Source: Limnobaculum allomyrinae (GTDB lineage: Bacteria > Pseudomonadota > Gammaproteobacteria > Enterobacterales > Enterobacteriaceae). From it: a stretch of 64,000 nt of DNA. The translations under genes were made by a program, and so were the position numbers. Positions 48,707 to 61,171 of the stretch are shown here, in pieces (the stretch's first letter is position 1; each line of letters opens with the position of its first letter). The stretch covers positions 248,001 to 312,000 of the forward strand of contig NZ_JADRCR010000004.1 of NCBI RefSeq assembly GCF_016649425.1, read 5' to 3'. The notes beneath the pieces were generated by a model. The model was not told where the DNA came from and made no database searches. It worked only from the letters and a program-made list of their open reading frames with translations.

Positions 48707-48887
48707 GTGGTAGCCACAGAACGTCATGACTAATTATTTAATAATTATGAATTGTTATTTATTGTGGTCATTTTTGTAATTAATTGATTATTAAATAATA
48801 TGATATTTTTATTGGTATTTTTATTTATACAAATTGATTTTATATGCAGTTTTGGTAGTGTGGAGTCATTCGCGGTGAAATTAATAG

Positions 48888-50123
<1,236 letters not shown>

Positions 50124-50160
50124 TTAAAACTGAAAATAGTTATGAACAAGCAGAGTTAAA

Positions 50161-50286
50161 CTGAGGGAGAGACCGCCGTTGGGTGTGGCAGCTAAAGCGC
50201 TGGCCCGAAGCACTCCGAAACTGAGTATATGATCCTTCCGGCCGAACACAGTGATAATATGAAGACATTGTGTTTATGGCCGGAAT
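50161..50286 (-). repeat. Structured intergenic repeat, copy C (inverted)
   Basis: On the minus strand: hairpin TTCCGGCC/GGCCGGAA (50285-50236), lengthened inside by AACACA/TGTGTT, then TTTCGGAGTGCTTCGGGCC, a small CAGC/GCTG hairpin, and the 3' module CCCAACGGCGGTCTCTCCC, close to copy A. The long hairpin array of copy A is absent. It fills the gap between convergent argD and yhfK. Confidence 0.78.
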
Positions 50287-50319
50287 ATCCACCGGGATAC
50301 ATTTTCAACAAATTCCCCG

Positions 50320-52401
50320 CTATCCCTCTTCCCTCAATCTCCTCTTCAGCCACATTCCATGATGAGGTCGCTGCTGCCACGCCAGTGAAGAAATAGTATG
50401 CATCGTCGTAAGATGCGCCAGTATCCGCTCGATATGCTTTTCCATTGAGGTATCGGATAGTTCATCCTGATCTTCCGATTCCACAACGGGCATTATGCTG
50501 GTATCGCCGCTGGGGCCATCATATTCCAGCCGTTGCTGACAGGCCTGAATCAGGATCTCACAGGCGTTTAAATACTTCTGTGCTAACGCAGGAACTAATA
50601 CATATTGGTCTCGGGCGATAGTCGTCATTGCATTCAGGTGTTCAACTAAAAACTGGCTGTGAGTAACCCATAAGCGCATATCGGCTAAATAGCGTGTATT
50701 AAACCCTGGTTCCTGCATAGCCTGGTTTAATGAGGTGAAAAGCGTGTTATGGGCCTGATTCACCTTCATTCGGGTGTAAGCGAGTTCAGCAACATCATTA
50801 CTCATATTAAACAGTTGCCGCAGATGCTGTTGATAGGTTTCCAGCGCATTGTGAGCATTCTTGCGCAATAGCGCACTTTGCCATTGAGGCCAGAGCCACA
50901 GGCTACTGGCAAACGCTAGCATACAGCCAATAACCGTATCGATCAGGCGCGGCAATAGGTAGTTCATACCGCTATTGGAGATAATTTGTAAGGTATAGAG
51001 CGCAGTAATTGTGAAGCCAATAACGGCAATACCATAGTTCTTTCGCACAATCAGATAAGAGCAAAGTGTCAGCACCAACATTAAGATCAACATCAAATTC
51101 TGTGAGTAGTAGAGATGCAAAATTGCCGCTCCGGCAAGAATTCCAATCATGGTACCCAGTGAGCGGTGCTGAATTCGAATACGGGTTGCGTCATAGCCAT
51201 TCTGACTGACCACCATGATGGTCATTAATATCCAATATGGTTTAGGCAGATTGAGCGCCAGACCAATCCCGGCACCGGCGGCTAACGTAACACCAAGACG
51301 TGTGGCATTTCTGAATGCTGCAGATTTAAGGGAACAATAACTTTTTAGTGCCTGTAATAAAGGCAAACGACTTTGTACGGGCATTAATGTGCGGTTATAT
51401 AACGGTTTTTGACGGCTAAGTAAGTGGGCGATACGACTGAAATGATAGTAACAAAAAGTCCCTACTGGATTATCAGGGTGTTGTCGGGAAATTTTCTCTA
51501 ACGCTGATAGTTCATTATCCATGTTGAAAGGGGTAGGGCGATGATGATAGAGAATATCGTCAGCCAAAGCCTGTAAACGTTGGCTGATAGTCTTTGCATT
51601 ATGGCGAATAACAGCCTCAGCCTGGCTCTGCTCAACCAGCTTTTGTACTTCATCAGGTTGATGCAGACTGACAGTTATATGCTCCTGCAAATCAAGAGCT
51701 ACCTGAAATGCCTGAATCAATCGCCGATGGCGAGGGTGCTTCAAATTGGGAATCATATAGATTTGCTGATAGACCAGCGTAATGATGTCCATCACTTTCT
51801 GTTGGCGTAGCAGCAGTGGGGGCAGCGCTTTCTCCGGGTCGGTATGCTGAGTGAGTAAACTGTATTTCTCTTCAATATAGTACGCTAGTTGTCGGAAAAG
51901 CAGGCTGAGTGATTCCCGCATAGGTTGTTCTTGCCACAGCCGAAACCACAAGTGGATAAACAAACCATACCAGACGGTACCAATAACAAATAACGAAGCC
52001 ACTCGCCAAATGGGCAGATTCCCTGCCATACCGAGAGTAAAAATTGCAGTGACTAATGCCGCTGGCATTAACCGACCATAAAGCGGGCTAATTTCTGCCG
52101 TTACGCCAAATAATAGCGTCAAAATAAGCATACATAGCGGAAGTGGAACCGACCACAACAGAAGAAACTGTAACAATACGCTGCTGGCAACAAACAGTGT
52201 GCCACCAATAGCTAGCCGTTTGAAAAAGTGTTTATGGGGAGTATCCAGACCACCAATACTGCAGCAGGCAGGAACAAGAGAGAGTAAAAAGCCGGTTGGC
52301 AGGTCACCCAGTAACCAAAACAACAGCACTGGCAAACAGAGAACTAACGTTTGGCGCAGAGCATAATTGACTTCCGGATGATAAATGACTCGTCGCCACA
52401 T
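50320..52401 (-). CDS. yhfK: FUSC/YccS-type inner-membrane protein YhfK
   Basis: 693 residues (E. coli about 696-700). Two clusters of membrane helices, at about 15-140 and 365-490, each followed by a cytoplasmic helical domain: the FUSC transporter-like plan (GIPxGL-type loop replaced by GDLPTGFLLSLVPACCSIGG). YhfK is conserved beside crp and argD in enterics but its substrate is not established. GGGAGG precedes the ATG. Convergent with argD. Confidence 0.9.
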   Translation of the reverse strand: MWRRVIYHPEVNYALRQTLVLCLPVLLFWLLGDLPTGFLLSLVPACCSIGGLDTPHKHFFKRLAIGGTLFVASSVLLQFLLLWSVPLPLCMLILTLLFGVTAEISPLYGRLMPAALVTAIFTLGMAGNLPIWRVASLFVIGTVWYGLFIHLWFRLWQEQPMRESLSLLFRQLAYYIEEKYSLLTQHTDPEKALPPLLLRQQKVMDIITLVYQQIYMIPNLKHPRHRRLIQAFQVALDLQEHITVSLHQPDEVQKLVEQSQAEAVIRHNAKTISQRLQALADDILYHHRPTPFNMDNELSALEKISRQHPDNPVGTFCYYHFSRIAHLLSRQKPLYNRTLMPVQSRLPLLQALKSYCSLKSAAFRNATRLGVTLAAGAGIGLALNLPKPYWILMTIMVVSQNGYDATRIRIQHRSLGTMIGILAGAAILHLYYSQNLMLILMLVLTLCSYLIVRKNYGIAVIGFTITALYTLQIISNSGMNYLLPRLIDTVIGCMLAFASSLWLWPQWQSALLRKNAHNALETYQQHLRQLFNMSNDVAELAYTRMKVNQAHNTLFTSLNQAMQEPGFNTRYLADMRLWVTHSQFLVEHLNAMTTIARDQYVLVPALAQKYLNACEILIQACQQRLEYDGPSGDTSIMPVVESEDQDELSDTSMEKHIERILAHLTTMHTISSLAWQQRPHHGMWLKRRLREEG

Positions 52402-52471
52402 AGGCCTCCCAGGAAAAGGGAAGCGGACATGGCATCAGGAGGCCGTAAACCTATCCGCTTCTCTTTATTAT

Positions 52472-53104
52472 TTAACGAGTCCCGTAGACAACGATAGTCT
52501 TTCCATGAGCGGAGATCAGGTTTTGATCTTCCAGCATTTTTAAAATACGTCCTACCGTTTCACGGGAACATCCAACAATTTGACCAATTTCCTGACGGGT
52601 GATCTTGATTTGCATACCGTCTGGATGAGTCATTGCATCTGGTTGTTTAGCCAGATTGAGTAATGTTTGTGCGATACGGCCCGTAACATCAAGGAAGGCA
52701 AGGCTTCCTACTTTCTCAGAGGTAACCTGTAAGCGGCTGGCCATCTGAGCGGATAAACGCATTAAAATATCCGGGTTAACCTGAATCAGCTGGCGAAATT
52801 TCTTATATGAAATTTCAGCAACCTCACATGCTGTTTTTGCCCTAACCCAGGCACTGCGTTCCTGACCCTCTTCAAACAGGCCAAGTTCTCCGATGAAGTC
52901 CCCCTGATTGAGATAGGAGAGAATCATCTCTTTACCTTCTTCATCCTTAATCAGAACGGCTACGGCACCCTTTACAATATAGTAAAGAGTTTCTGCTTTT
53001 TCACCTTGGTGAATAAGTGTGCTCTTGGATGGATATTTATGAATATGACAATGAGATAAAAACCATTCGAGAGTAGGGTCTGTCTGCGGTTTGCCGAGAA
53101 CCAT
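52472..53104 (-). CDS. crp: cAMP receptor protein
   Basis: 210 residues, almost identical to E. coli CRP as I remember it. Cyclic-nucleotide domain with the cAMP contact segment [18 protein letters not shown]; helix-turn-helix [20 protein letters not shown] at about 168-187. Global regulator of carbon use. Ribosome site GAGGAT upstream. The E. coli divergent gene yhfA is absent; the 295-bp upstream region contains only promoter-type sequence and the terminator of prkB. Confidence 0.98.
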   Translation of the reverse strand: MVLGKPQTDPTLEWFLSHCHIHKYPSKSTLIHQGEKAETLYYIVKGAVAVLIKDEEGKEMILSYLNQGDFIGELGLFEEGQERSAWVRAKTACEVAEISYKKFRQLIQVNPDILMRLSAQMASRLQVTSEKVGSLAFLDVTGRIAQTLLNLAKQPDAMTHPDGMQIKITRQEIGQIVGCSRETVGRILKMLEDQNLISAHGKTIVVYGTR

Positions 53105-53342
53105 TTGTTGTTATCCTCTTTGTAGTCACTGCCTAACACAGCAAAGCGAAAGCTTGCCGAAAATCTTACCCGCCCCGAAGCATATAACTTGCCAGGTGAG
53201 CGCTATTATAGCTGATGTAAAAAAGAATATAGAGGTGTTTGTGGGCCGGTGTTGCATCAGCCTGAGCGAACTCTAATTTATCTATTATACCCACACTATG
53301 GTTTTAACACAGGTTGAGCCAAGAGTCTCGTGTTGTCTTACT

Positions 53343-53398
53343 AAAATGAGGGTTAAGCGGCTCTGATTCGGGTTATTCGCCTGTTTTACCCTCATTTT
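53343..53398 (-). terminator. Hairpin after prkB, probable terminator
   Basis: AAAATGAGGGT and ACCCTCATTTT form an 11-bp stem with a 34-base loop starting 2 bases past the prkB stop; U-rich end on the minus strand. Confidence 0.6.
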
Positions 53399-53399
53399 C

Positions 53400-54269
53400 C
53401 TATTCTAATATTCTGCCTTCTAATAGTTGCTGTATTAATGGTGTGATAATTAACTCCATCGCCAGCCCCAATTTGCCTCCCGGAATCACCAGGGTGTTTG
53501 TTTGAGAGATAAACGAGCCCTGTAGCATGACCAGTAAATAGGGAAAATCAATGCCTGTCAGCCCCCTGAAATGAATAACTACCAGGCTTTCATCCATAGT
53601 TGGAATACTCTTCGCAGAAAAAGGGTCAGAGGTATCAACGGTGGGGACTCGCTGGAAGTTGATATGAGTTCGGGAGAACTGTGGGGTGATGTAATTGATG
53701 TAATCATCCATGGAGCGGACAACGGAGTCCAGTACGGCTTCCCGGGAGTGTTCCCGCTCTACCGTGTCGCGAATGAGCTTTTGTATCCACTCCAGGTTAA
53801 CGATAGGAACAACCCCAACCAGTAAATCGACATGCTGGGCAACATTATGTTTAGCAGTAACGATACCACCGTGTAGTCCTTCATAAAACAACAGGTCTGT
53901 GGTTTCAGCTAAGGGTTGCCAGGGGGTAAAAGTACCGGGTGTTTGATTATAAGGAACCGCTTCATCATAAGTATGCAAGTACTTACGTGTACGTCCGTTT
54001 CCGGTTTTCCCATATTCAATAAAACTGTTCTCCAGCAGAGCGAAGTCGTTAGCTTCGGGGCCAAAGTAACTGATATGGCGCCCTTGTTCTCTGGCTTTTC
54101 GAATTTCTGCATCCATTTCTGGCCGGGTATAGCGATGGTAAGCATCACCATCAATGCGTGCCGCACTTAAATTTAACTGCTGAAAAATTTTCCTGAAGGC
54201 CAGACTGGTGGTAGTGGTACCGGCTCCGCTGGAACCGGTAACTGCAATGATCGGATGTTTTGCTGACAT
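53400..54269 (-). CDS. prkB: Phosphoribulokinase-like protein PrkB
   Basis: 289 residues, the E. coli length. N-terminal P-loop variant GSSGAGTTTTSLAF in which Thr replaces the usual Walker Lys; the same variant is in E. coli PrkB as I recall. Phosphoribulokinase-like segments: RYTRPEMDAEIRKAREQGRH, FYEGLHGG. No RuBisCO genes are visible, so the role is not carbon fixation; a kinase role is unproven. AAGGAATC precedes the ATG. Confidence 0.93.
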   Translation of the reverse strand: MSAKHPIIAVTGSSGAGTTTTSLAFRKIFQQLNLSAARIDGDAYHRYTRPEMDAEIRKAREQGRHISYFGPEANDFALLENSFIEYGKTGNGRTRKYLHTYDEAVPYNQTPGTFTPWQPLAETTDLLFYEGLHGGIVTAKHNVAQHVDLLVGVVPIVNLEWIQKLIRDTVEREHSREAVLDSVVRSMDDYINYITPQFSRTHINFQRVPTVDTSDPFSAKSIPTMDESLVVIHFRGLTGIDFPYLLVMLQGSFISQTNTLVIPGGKLGLAMELIITPLIQQLLEGRILE

Positions 54270-54352
54270 TAACCTGATTCCTTAGTTTTCGTTGTTATTA
54301 CCAGAGCATAGTCGGATTGGGGCAGGGCTGTCACAAAATTTATTCAGATGAA

Positions 54353-54601
54353 TCAGTACTCAGGATAAGGCTGCTCTTCCATATCATCACTGAACTTGTC
54401 TTTGGGCATAATATTGATGGTTTCATGCAATTCTGACCAGACCAAGACCACCTGACCACTTTTTAGCTGACGCTTAACGTCGTCCACTTTCTGCTGCAAC
54501 GATTTCTCATGTTCCCCGTAATCGGTGCCTTCTCGCAGAACAAAGGATTCGATAATACTTTCCAGAGTTTCGGGAGCCACCTGCTGCCATGGGATCATCA
54601 T
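54353..54601 (-). CDS. yheU: Small conserved protein YheU
   Basis: 82 residues from the ATG at 54601 ([20 protein letters not shown]), GGAG eight bases upstream; E. coli YheU is 72 residues, and the additional length is an acidic tail ([11 protein letters not shown]). UPF0270 family: [30 protein letters not shown]. Function unknown. The ATG overlaps the yheT stop by four bases, so the two are coupled. Confidence 0.93.
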   Translation of the reverse strand: MMIPWQQVAPETLESIIESFVLREGTDYGEHEKSLQQKVDDVKRQLKSGQVVLVWSELHETINIMPKDKFSDDMEEQPYPEY

Positions 54602-55653
54602 TTGTTTTTCTCCAGATAACCGGTTAACCATTCAGGGATACGATGCTCCAACCACATCTGTGGCTTTTTCCATGTGCCGCTGACAAAGCCAACGTGGCCA
54701 CCATGTTCCGTTAATTGGTATTCAATATTTTCAGGCAGACTGTTTTTCGCTGGGATCACATCGGGTGCCATAAAAGGATCGTCTTTGGCGTGAATAATCA
54801 GCAAAGGAATTCTTACCTGATGTAATACCGGCAAAGCACTGCATTTTTGATAATAATCGGTAGAGTCTTTAAATCCATGTAATGGTGCAGTGAGGGCATC
54901 ATCAAACTCACGGATCGAACGAATATTTTTTAGTGATAAACCAGGTAACGGCATAATGCCGGGGTAACGGATAAGTTTACGTTTGGTACTCTGTTTTAGC
55001 AGGCCGAGCAGATAGCGGTGATAAACTCTCGATAAGCCTTGTTCCAGACGACGGGAACAAGGGTCGAGCATCAGCGGAGCAGAGACGATCACAGCCGCTT
55101 GAAGAGGAACATGATCGCCTTCTTCGGCCAGATAGCAGCCTAACATATTGCCACCCAGCGAGTAGCCTACGGCTGCGGTAGGGGCTTCTCCCAGCGTATC
55201 CTGCAACCAGTTGAGAAAAAAACGCGTATCGTTGGTTTCGCCGGAATGATAAGCGCGAGGGCTACGGTTGGGCTCACCACTACAGCCGCGAAAATGCATA
55301 ACGGCTCCCAGCCAGCCATTTTGACGGCAAACTGCCAGCAAACCATGGGCATAAGGGCTGTAAAAATTACCTTCCAAACCGCGAAATAACACCAGTCGGG
55401 GCTTATGTTTAGCCTGATGAGGGTCTTCACTCCAGGCGATATCGATAAAATCACCGTCCGGAAGTTCCAGGCGCTGCCACACAGGCTTCAGGCTAATCTT
55501 TCTGCGAATAATTCGGGGTAGCAGAGTTTGTATGTGTGGGTTAGCGGTGCCCGGTATAGGCCGAAATTGTGCATCCATAACAAAATTATTTTCACTCTTG
55601 GGGACTTGTGCGATCAATATCACACTGCTAGCTTGAATGGAATGATTAAACAT
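54598..55653 (-). CDS. yheT: Alpha/beta hydrolase YheT
   Basis: 351 residues (E. coli 340). Nucleophile elbow GYSLGGNM, oxyanion region [22 protein letters not shown], catalytic Asp in [11 protein letters not shown] and His in [12 protein letters not shown]0017/YheT-type esterase. The first about 25 residues are not conserved, and the true start may be Met26 at 55578. Divergent from a LysE-type gene not found here in E. coli. Confidence 0.92.
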   Translation of the reverse strand: MFNHSIQASSVILIAQVPKSENNFVMDAQFRPIPGTANPHIQTLLPRIIRRKISLKPVWQRLELPDGDFIDIAWSEDPHQAKHKPRLVLFRGLEGNFYSPYAHGLLAVCRQNGWLGAVMHFRGCSGEPNRSPRAYHSGETNDTRFFLNWLQDTLGEAPTAAVGYSLGGNMLGCYLAEEGDHVPLQAAVIVSAPLMLDPCSRRLEQGLSRVYHRYLLGLLKQSTKRKLIRYPGIMPLPGLSLKNIRSIREFDDALTAPLHGFKDSTDYYQKCSALPVLHQVRIPLLIIHAKDDPFMAPDVIPAKNSLPENIEYQLTEHGGHVGFVSGTWKKPQMWLEHRIPEWLTGYLEKNK

Positions 55654-55679
55654 CTCTCACTGGTAAAGGGTTCTACAGA

Positions 55680-56282
55680 ATGGAGTTAGGCTGGTTTCTT
55701 TCTATGTCGATGTTTTTATGGATAGCGGCGGTTACACCGGGGCCAAATAATATGTTACTCACCTCTTCGACCGCCAATTTTGGTTTTACCCGTTCCTTAC
55801 CATTGATGTTTGGCATCATGATCGGCATGCAATTGTTGCTACTGCTGGTTGCTATGGGGGTGGGTACGTTAGTAACCGCTTATCCTTCTCTGCATCTGGC
55901 ACTAAAAATTGCGGGTAGCCTCTATCTGATTTGGCTGGCGTGGAAAATTGCGACTTCCCGCTATGAAAAGCTGGAGACAGAAAAAGGAACCGCGCAGCCG
56001 GTTCGGTTATATCAGGGGTTACTGCTACAGGCGCTGAATCCTAAAGCCTGGTTAATGGGCATCGGCTCGATAGCCAGCTACAGCCTGGCAGGGGATATGT
56101 ATAGCGCATCGGTGATTGCCATTAGTGTTGCCATGTTTATAGTTAATCTGGTGGCCGGATTTATCTGGATGGGCTTTGGCTCCGCCATTGGCCGTTTGTT
56201 ACAAAGTCGTAAATCATGGGCGATTTTTAATATCACCATGGGTATTCTGACGGCGGGCTGTGTGGTGCTTATCTGGTTGTAG
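55680..56282 (+). CDS. LysE/RhtB-family amino-acid exporter
   Basis: 200 residues, about six membrane helices. RhtB signature near the N-terminus: WIAAVTPGPNNMLLTSSTANFG; NPKAWLMGIG in the second half. It exports an amino acid or similar compound; the substrate cannot be told. The gene sits alone between yheT and yheS, where E. coli has none. Confidence 0.88.
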   Translation: MELGWFLSMSMFLWIAAVTPGPNNMLLTSSTANFGFTRSLPLMFGIMIGMQLLLLLVAMGVGTLVTAYPSLHLALKIAGSLYLIWLAWKIATSRYEKLETEKGTAQPVRLYQGLLLQALNPKAWLMGIGSIASYSLAGDMYSASVIAISVAMFIVNLVAGFIWMGFGSAIGRLLQSRKSWAIFNITMGILTAGCVVLIWL

Positions 56283-56339
56283 TGAAAGCAAAATATTATT
56301 AGCAGAGGCGATGATCATCATCGCCTCTGTTATTCAACG

Positions 56340-58262
56340 TTAATCATTCCCCTGATTAAAACTGGCAGTCATCTCTTCCAATTGCTCTTGCAGTTCCAGC
56401 CAGCTCATTTCAGTCTCTTCCTGAGCTGATTTCACGCTAACCTGCTGTTGCAGCAGTTTAGTGAGTTCGGCTTTTTTATCTGCCTCATAAATCGCAGTAT
56501 CCGACAGAGCCAGTTCAATATCACTTAACTGTTTTGCCAGCTTGTTTAGCTCAATATCCAGCTTATCGATCTTTTTACGAATGGGTTGAGTTTGGGCACG
56601 GAAGTCTGCTTCCCGGCGTTTCTGATCTTTACGTGCCTGAGCGCTATTTGCGGTTGGCTCTTTATCATTCGCTTCCGGTTGCATTTCTTGCTTTTGCAGC
56701 TCGACTAACCACTGCTGATAATCTTCTAAATCACCATCGAAAGGCTCTACTTTTTTGTCATGAACTAAATAGAGCTCATCGGTAGTGGAACGCAGTAAAT
56801 GACGATCGTGGGAAACAACCACCAGAGCGCCGTCAAAATCAATGAGTGCTTCCGTCAGAGCCTGACGCATATCCAGATCGAGATGGTTAGTTGGTTCGTC
56901 GAGCAGTAGCAAATTCGGGCGCAACCAGACAATTAATGCCAGCACCAGCCGGGCCTTTTCTCCACCGGAGAAACGCTCGGTATTTTCGCTGACTTTATCA
57001 CCACGAAAGCCGAAGCCTCCCAGATAATCCCGTAACGGTTGTTCATATTCCTGCGGCGCCAGACGACTAAGGTGCTGCAATGGCGATTCATCAGGGCGAA
57101 GGGTTTCCAATTGATGCTGGGCAAAGTAACCCAGTTTGATGCCCTTAGCTAAACCAATCTCTCCCTGTTGAGGTGCTAATTCCCCCGCCAATAATTTGAT
57201 TAACGTAGATTTACCGGCACCGTTTCGCCCCAGTAAACCAATACGTGAACCAGGAACCAGATTCAGCTTGATGGATTGTAAAATGGTTTTATCGCCGTAA
57301 CCCGCGCTGACTTTTTCCATTCTCAACAGCGGATTTGGCAGGCTTTCTGGCTGACGAAAACTAAAGCTGAAAGGGTTATCAACATGCGCAGGGGCTATCA
57401 GCTCCATGCGCTCTAACATTTTAATTCGGCTTTGTGCCTGTTTGGCTTTGGTTGCCTGAGCTTTAAAGCGATCGATATAGCTCTGCAGATGAGCAACCTT
57501 CTCCTGCTGGCTTTGATATAAAGCCTGCTGTTGCGACAGTTTAGTGGCGCGCTGGCGCTCAAAGGAGGAGTAGTTACCGGTATATTCAAACAGTTGTTGC
57601 TGCTCGATATGCAGAATTTTGTCCACGATAGGATCAAGAAAATCTCGATCGTGGGAGATCAGGATGAGTGTACCCTCGTAGCTTTTCAGCCATTTCTCCA
57701 GCCAGATTACCGCATCTAAATCGAGGTGGTTGGTTGGTTCGTCAAGCAGCAGTAAGTCGGAACGGCAAAGCAGAGCCTGAGCCAGGTTCAGACGCATGCG
57801 CCAACCACCGGAAAAGGCGCTGACTGGTTGTTGTAACTGCTCCTGAGAGAAACCTAAACCGTGTAGAAGGCTGGAGGCACGAGGATAGATAGTCCATGCC
57901 TGTATGGCATCCAGTTTGCCGTGCAGTGAAGCGATTTCGTTGCCGTCATTTTTTTCATTGGCTTCAGCGAGTGCACGTTCAAGTCGGCGGTACTCCCGAT
58001 CGCCATCAATAACATACTCGACGGCGGGAATATCGAGTGCGGGTGTTTCCTGATTGACCCATGATAAAGCCCAACTGGCAGGGAAGGTGGCGTTGCCGCC
58101 GTCTGCCGATAGCTCACCTTTTAATAGCGAAAGCAGCGTTGATTTTCCACAGCCGTTTTTACCCACTAATCCCACTTTTTGCCCGGGGTTGATGGTTGCT
58201 GTTGCGTTATCAAGCAAAACGTTAACGCCACGTCGAATCTGTAATGAAGAAAAAACAATCAT
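56340..58262 (-). CDS. yheS: ABC-F ATPase YheS
   Basis: 640 residues from the ATG at 58262 (MIVFSSLQIRRGVNVLLDNA), as in E. coli YheS (637). Two ABC domains: Walker A GKNGCGKST and GRNGAGKST, signatures FSGGWRMRL and FSGGEKARL, Walker B LLLLDEPTNHLDLDA and LLLLDEPTNHLDLDM. No membrane helices; ends in a coiled-coil tail. ABC-F proteins work on the ribosome, relieving stalls at particular nascent peptides. Confidence 0.95.
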   Translation of the reverse strand: MIVFSSLQIRRGVNVLLDNATATINPGQKVGLVGKNGCGKSTLLSLLKGELSADGGNATFPASWALSWVNQETPALDIPAVEYVIDGDREYRRLERALAEANEKNDGNEIASLHGKLDAIQAWTIYPRASSLLHGLGFSQEQLQQPVSAFSGGWRMRLNLAQALLCRSDLLLLDEPTNHLDLDAVIWLEKWLKSYEGTLILISHDRDFLDPIVDKILHIEQQQLFEYTGNYSSFERQRATKLSQQQALYQSQQEKVAHLQSYIDRFKAQATKAKQAQSRIKMLERMELIAPAHVDNPFSFSFRQPESLPNPLLRMEKVSAGYGDKTILQSIKLNLVPGSRIGLLGRNGAGKSTLIKLLAGELAPQQGEIGLAKGIKLGYFAQHQLETLRPDESPLQHLSRLAPQEYEQPLRDYLGGFGFRGDKVSENTERFSGGEKARLVLALIVWLRPNLLLLDEPTNHLDLDMRQALTEALIDFDGALVVVSHDRHLLRSTTDELYLVHDKKVEPFDGDLEDYQQWLVELQKQEMQPEANDKEPTANSAQARKDQKRREADFRAQTQPIRKKIDKLDIELNKLAKQLSDIELALSDTAIYEADKKAELTKLLQQQVSVKSAQEETEMSWLELQEQLEEMTASFNQGND

Positions 58263-58619
58263 AGGGTCACATATCAAGTTATTAGTCGCTGGGTTATCAA
58301 CAGTGAATATCCGACGTTAAAAATAAGTACGGCATGAAACTATTGATAGAAAACAGTGAGAGGAGTACAACAGCAGCCGCTACACTATTTTTAATATTAT
58401 TGTTTAAAAGTAAAGCACTTAGCCATATTGACAATCGAGAGTCTGGTTATTCGTAACAGTCTCTTTTTTAATATTATTATTGTTCAATATTTCAATTTAC
58501 TGGCTAAACTTACAGAGTGCGACGGTTGTATAAAACCACCATTGATTCACACCAGTAATTTATAAGCCATGCATGGTAGCGGAAAATGTCAGTGATGACG
58601 ATGTTTAGGGGAAGCGAAA
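58263..58619. other. yheS-kefG divergent intergenic region
   Basis: About 350 bp, AT-rich. No gene, operator or hairpin recognised; must hold the promoters of yheS and kefGB. Confidence 0.4.
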
Positions 58620-59171
58620 ATGTCGCACTTGCCAAAAGCCCTCGTCTTGTTTGCTCATCCGGAGCCCAAGCGCTCGGTTGCCAATAAGGCGTTATTAAAG
58701 GTTATCCGCAATTTGGATAACGTCACAGTCCGTGATTTGTATGCTTACTATCCTGATTTTTTTATTAATGCTCATCGTGAACATCAACTATTAAGAGATC
58801 ACGAGGTCATTATTTTTCAGTTCCCTATCCATACCTATAGCTGCCCGGCATTAATGAAAGAGTGGATTGATCGGGTATTAAATTTGCAGTTTGCAGGCAG
58901 TATTGGGGCTAATGAGCTTTCTGGTAAACGTTTTCGGCTGGTGGTTACCGCGGGCGCTACTGAAAGTAACTATCAGCCCGGAGGCTCTGTGGGCTATACC
59001 TTTGACGATATTCTGCTGCCGTTCAAAATTATGGCTAAAGCCTGTGGAATGGAGTGGATTGAACCAATGATTATTTATCGAGCTCGCCGATTGGAAGAAG
59101 ATGAATTGCAGCAGCATGCGCTGAAATATGCCGAATGGCTTAGTGTGTCCGCAGATGAGGATAGCGAATAA
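58620..59171 (+). CDS. kefG: KefB ancillary quinone oxidoreductase KefG
   Basis: 183 residues (E. coli 184). Flavodoxin-like fold: [19 protein letters not shown] at the start, [22 protein letters not shown] for the FMN/quinone site, and [16 protein letters not shown]. It binds and activates KefB. Its TAA overlaps the kefB ATG by one base. Confidence 0.95.
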   Translation: MSHLPKALVLFAHPEPKRSVANKALLKVIRNLDNVTVRDLYAYYPDFFINAHREHQLLRDHEVIIFQFPIHTYSCPALMKEWIDRVLNLQFAGSIGANELSGKRFRLVVTAGATESNYQPGGSVGYTFDDILLPFKIMAKACGMEWIEPMIIYRARRLEEDELQQHALKYAEWLSVSADEDSE

Positions 59172-61009
59172 TGGATACTTCACCCCAACTTATCGCTGTT
59201 TTAGTTTTCCTCTCTGTGGCCGTTTTGGCGGTTCCTTTGGCGAAACGTATAGGTATTGGCGCGGTACTGGGTTATTTAGTAGCCGGTATTGCTATTGGCC
59301 CTTGGGGATTCCGGCTGATAAATGATGTCGATGAGATCCTTCATTTTTCTGAAATGGGCGTAGTTCTGCTGCTGTTTGTTATTGGTCTGGAATTGAACCC
59401 GGCCAAGTTATGGAAAATGAGAAAGCCCATTTTTGGTCTGGGAACGGCTCAGGTGCTGATTACCAGCGCAATTCTTTGCGGAGTGCTTTATTGGGCGGGA
59501 TTTGGTCTGTCTGCTGCGATTATTGGTGCCATTGGGCTATCCATGTCGTCTACCGCAATGGCGCTTCAGTTGATGAAAGAAAAGGGGATGCGCGGCGACG
59601 GTGGGCAGTCTGGCTTTGCCGTGTTGCTATTTCAGGATATGGCCGTTGTTCCTGCACTGGCGCTGGTGCCGATCTTAGCGGGAACGGGGGGGACGGGAGC
59701 GGATTGGTTTACTGTTCTCAGTAAAGTGGTTGGTTTGGCCATTTTAGTTCTGGGCTGTCGTTATTTATTGCGTCCTATTTTTCGCTATGTTGCAGCTTCA
59801 GGCGTTCGGGAAGTGTTTACCGCCACAGCACTGCTGGTGGTATTAGGTGCCGCGGTGCTTATGCAGCAAATCGGTTTTTCGATGGCTTTGGGCACTTTTC
59901 TGGCGGGTGTACTGCTGGCTGAAAGCGAGTATCAGCATGAACTTGAAGTGGCTATTGAACCATTTAAGGGGTTGTTGCTGGGGTTATTCTTTATTTCGGT
60001 GGGGATGGTTCTCAATTTAGGTGTTTTCTACTCGCATATCCTACAGGTTTTAGTTGGCGTATGCGTTTTGCTATTGGTTAAAAGCGTCGTACTGTATGGG
60101 TTAGCCCGTTTCTTCCGAATTAACCGTTCAGAGCGATTACAATTTTCAGCGGTACTCAGTCAGGGGGGCGAGTTTGCCTTTGTGTTGTTTGCTGCAGCGA
60201 AGTCTCAGAATATTTTTGATTCAGAACAGATAGCGATGCTGTTAGTGGTGGTGACCATTTCTATGATGACCACGCCGATATTAATGCAACTGGTCGATAA
60301 GATATTAGCGCGCCGTTATAACCCCGGAGATGAACCCACACAAGCATCTGATGTCGAAGACGATGAACCTCAGGTAATCGTGGTTGGATTTGGTCGCTTC
60401 GGTCAGGTGGTTGGGCGCTTACTGATGGCAAATGAAATCCGCCTGACCGTATTGGAGCGGGATGTCAGTCAGGTGAGTATCTTGCGTAGTTATGGTTATA
60501 AAGTTTATTACGGTGATGCGACTGAACTTGAGTTGCTACGGGCTGCCGGTGCGGAAAAAGCCAAAGCCATTATTATTGCCAGTGATTTACCGGAAGAGAC
60601 GATGACGGTAGTTCGTCTGTGTCAGCAATATTTTCCTAATTTATCGATTCTGGCTCGTGCCAGAGGCCGGGTTGAGGCTCATGAATTACTGAGCGCTGGT
60701 GTTGAATTATTCTCCCGGGAAACTTTTTCCAGCGCCCTCGATTTGGGACGTAAAGCACTCATTGATTTGGGGATGCATCCTCATCAGGCCTATCGTGCCC
60801 AACAGTACTTCAAGCGTCTGGATGAAAATATGTTACGTGAGCTGGTACCTGGTCGACAGGGTGAGGTTCAGCAGGTATCACGGGTAGCAGAGGCGCGACG
60901 TGAACTGGAAAATCTGTTCCAGCGAGAAATTCAGCATGACAGTAAGCTATCTGACGCCTGGGATCTGGATGATGAAGTGCAAGAGGCACGACACGAAGAG
61001 AAAGATTAG
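59171..61009 (+). CDS. kefB: Glutathione-gated K+/H+ antiporter KefB
   Basis: 612 residues (E. coli 601). Twelve to thirteen membrane helices in the first 380 residues (CPA2 fold, [39 protein letters not shown]), then an RCK_N domain with [17 protein letters not shown] at about 396. It releases K+ and acidifies the cytosol when glutathione adducts form, protecting against electrophiles. E. coli yheV, which follows kefB, is absent. Confidence 0.95.
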   Translation: MDTSPQLIAVLVFLSVAVLAVPLAKRIGIGAVLGYLVAGIAIGPWGFRLINDVDEILHFSEMGVVLLLFVIGLELNPAKLWKMRKPIFGLGTAQVLITSAILCGVLYWAGFGLSAAIIGAIGLSMSSTAMALQLMKEKGMRGDGGQSGFAVLLFQDMAVVPALALVPILAGTGGTGADWFTVLSKVVGLAILVLGCRYLLRPIFRYVAASGVREVFTATALLVVLGAAVLMQQIGFSMALGTFLAGVLLAESEYQHELEVAIEPFKGLLLGLFFISVGMVLNLGVFYSHILQVLVGVCVLLLVKSVVLYGLARFFRINRSERLQFSAVLSQGGEFAFVLFAAAKSQNIFDSEQIAMLLVVVTISMMTTPILMQLVDKILARRYNPGDEPTQASDVEDDEPQVIVVGFGRFGQVVGRLLMANEIRLTVLERDVSQVSILRSYGYKVYYGDATELELLRAAGAEKAKAIIIASDLPEETMTVVRLCQQYFPNLSILARARGRVEAHELLSAGVELFSRETFSSALDLGRKALIDLGMHPHQAYRAQQYFKRLDENMLRELVPGRQGEVQQVSRVAEARRELENLFQREIQHDSKLSDAWDLDDEVQEARHEEKD

Positions 61010-61171
61010 CCCAAAAAAGAGAGGCTGGAGAAGCCACAGAATCTCAATCAAATAGTCGACTTTCATCATACTTAGTAATATAAAGTTGCCTAAATTTTTA
61101 TCTCAGTGAGTACAGCGCCGTTGATTTCAGCTACAATCAGCGGAAATTAAGTATCAACGGTAGGAGAAATC

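Noticed and set aside
48572-48727. N-terminal extension of RspA (52 residues)
   Set aside because: It would translate the promoter, operator and CRP site; alignment with E. coli RspA begins at MKIVKAEVF.
48720-48810. ArgR-like boxes before argD (TTTAATAATTATGAAT and similar)
   Set aside because: The region is almost pure A/T, so partial matches to the A/T-rich ARG box are expected by chance; no clear pair with the right spacing.
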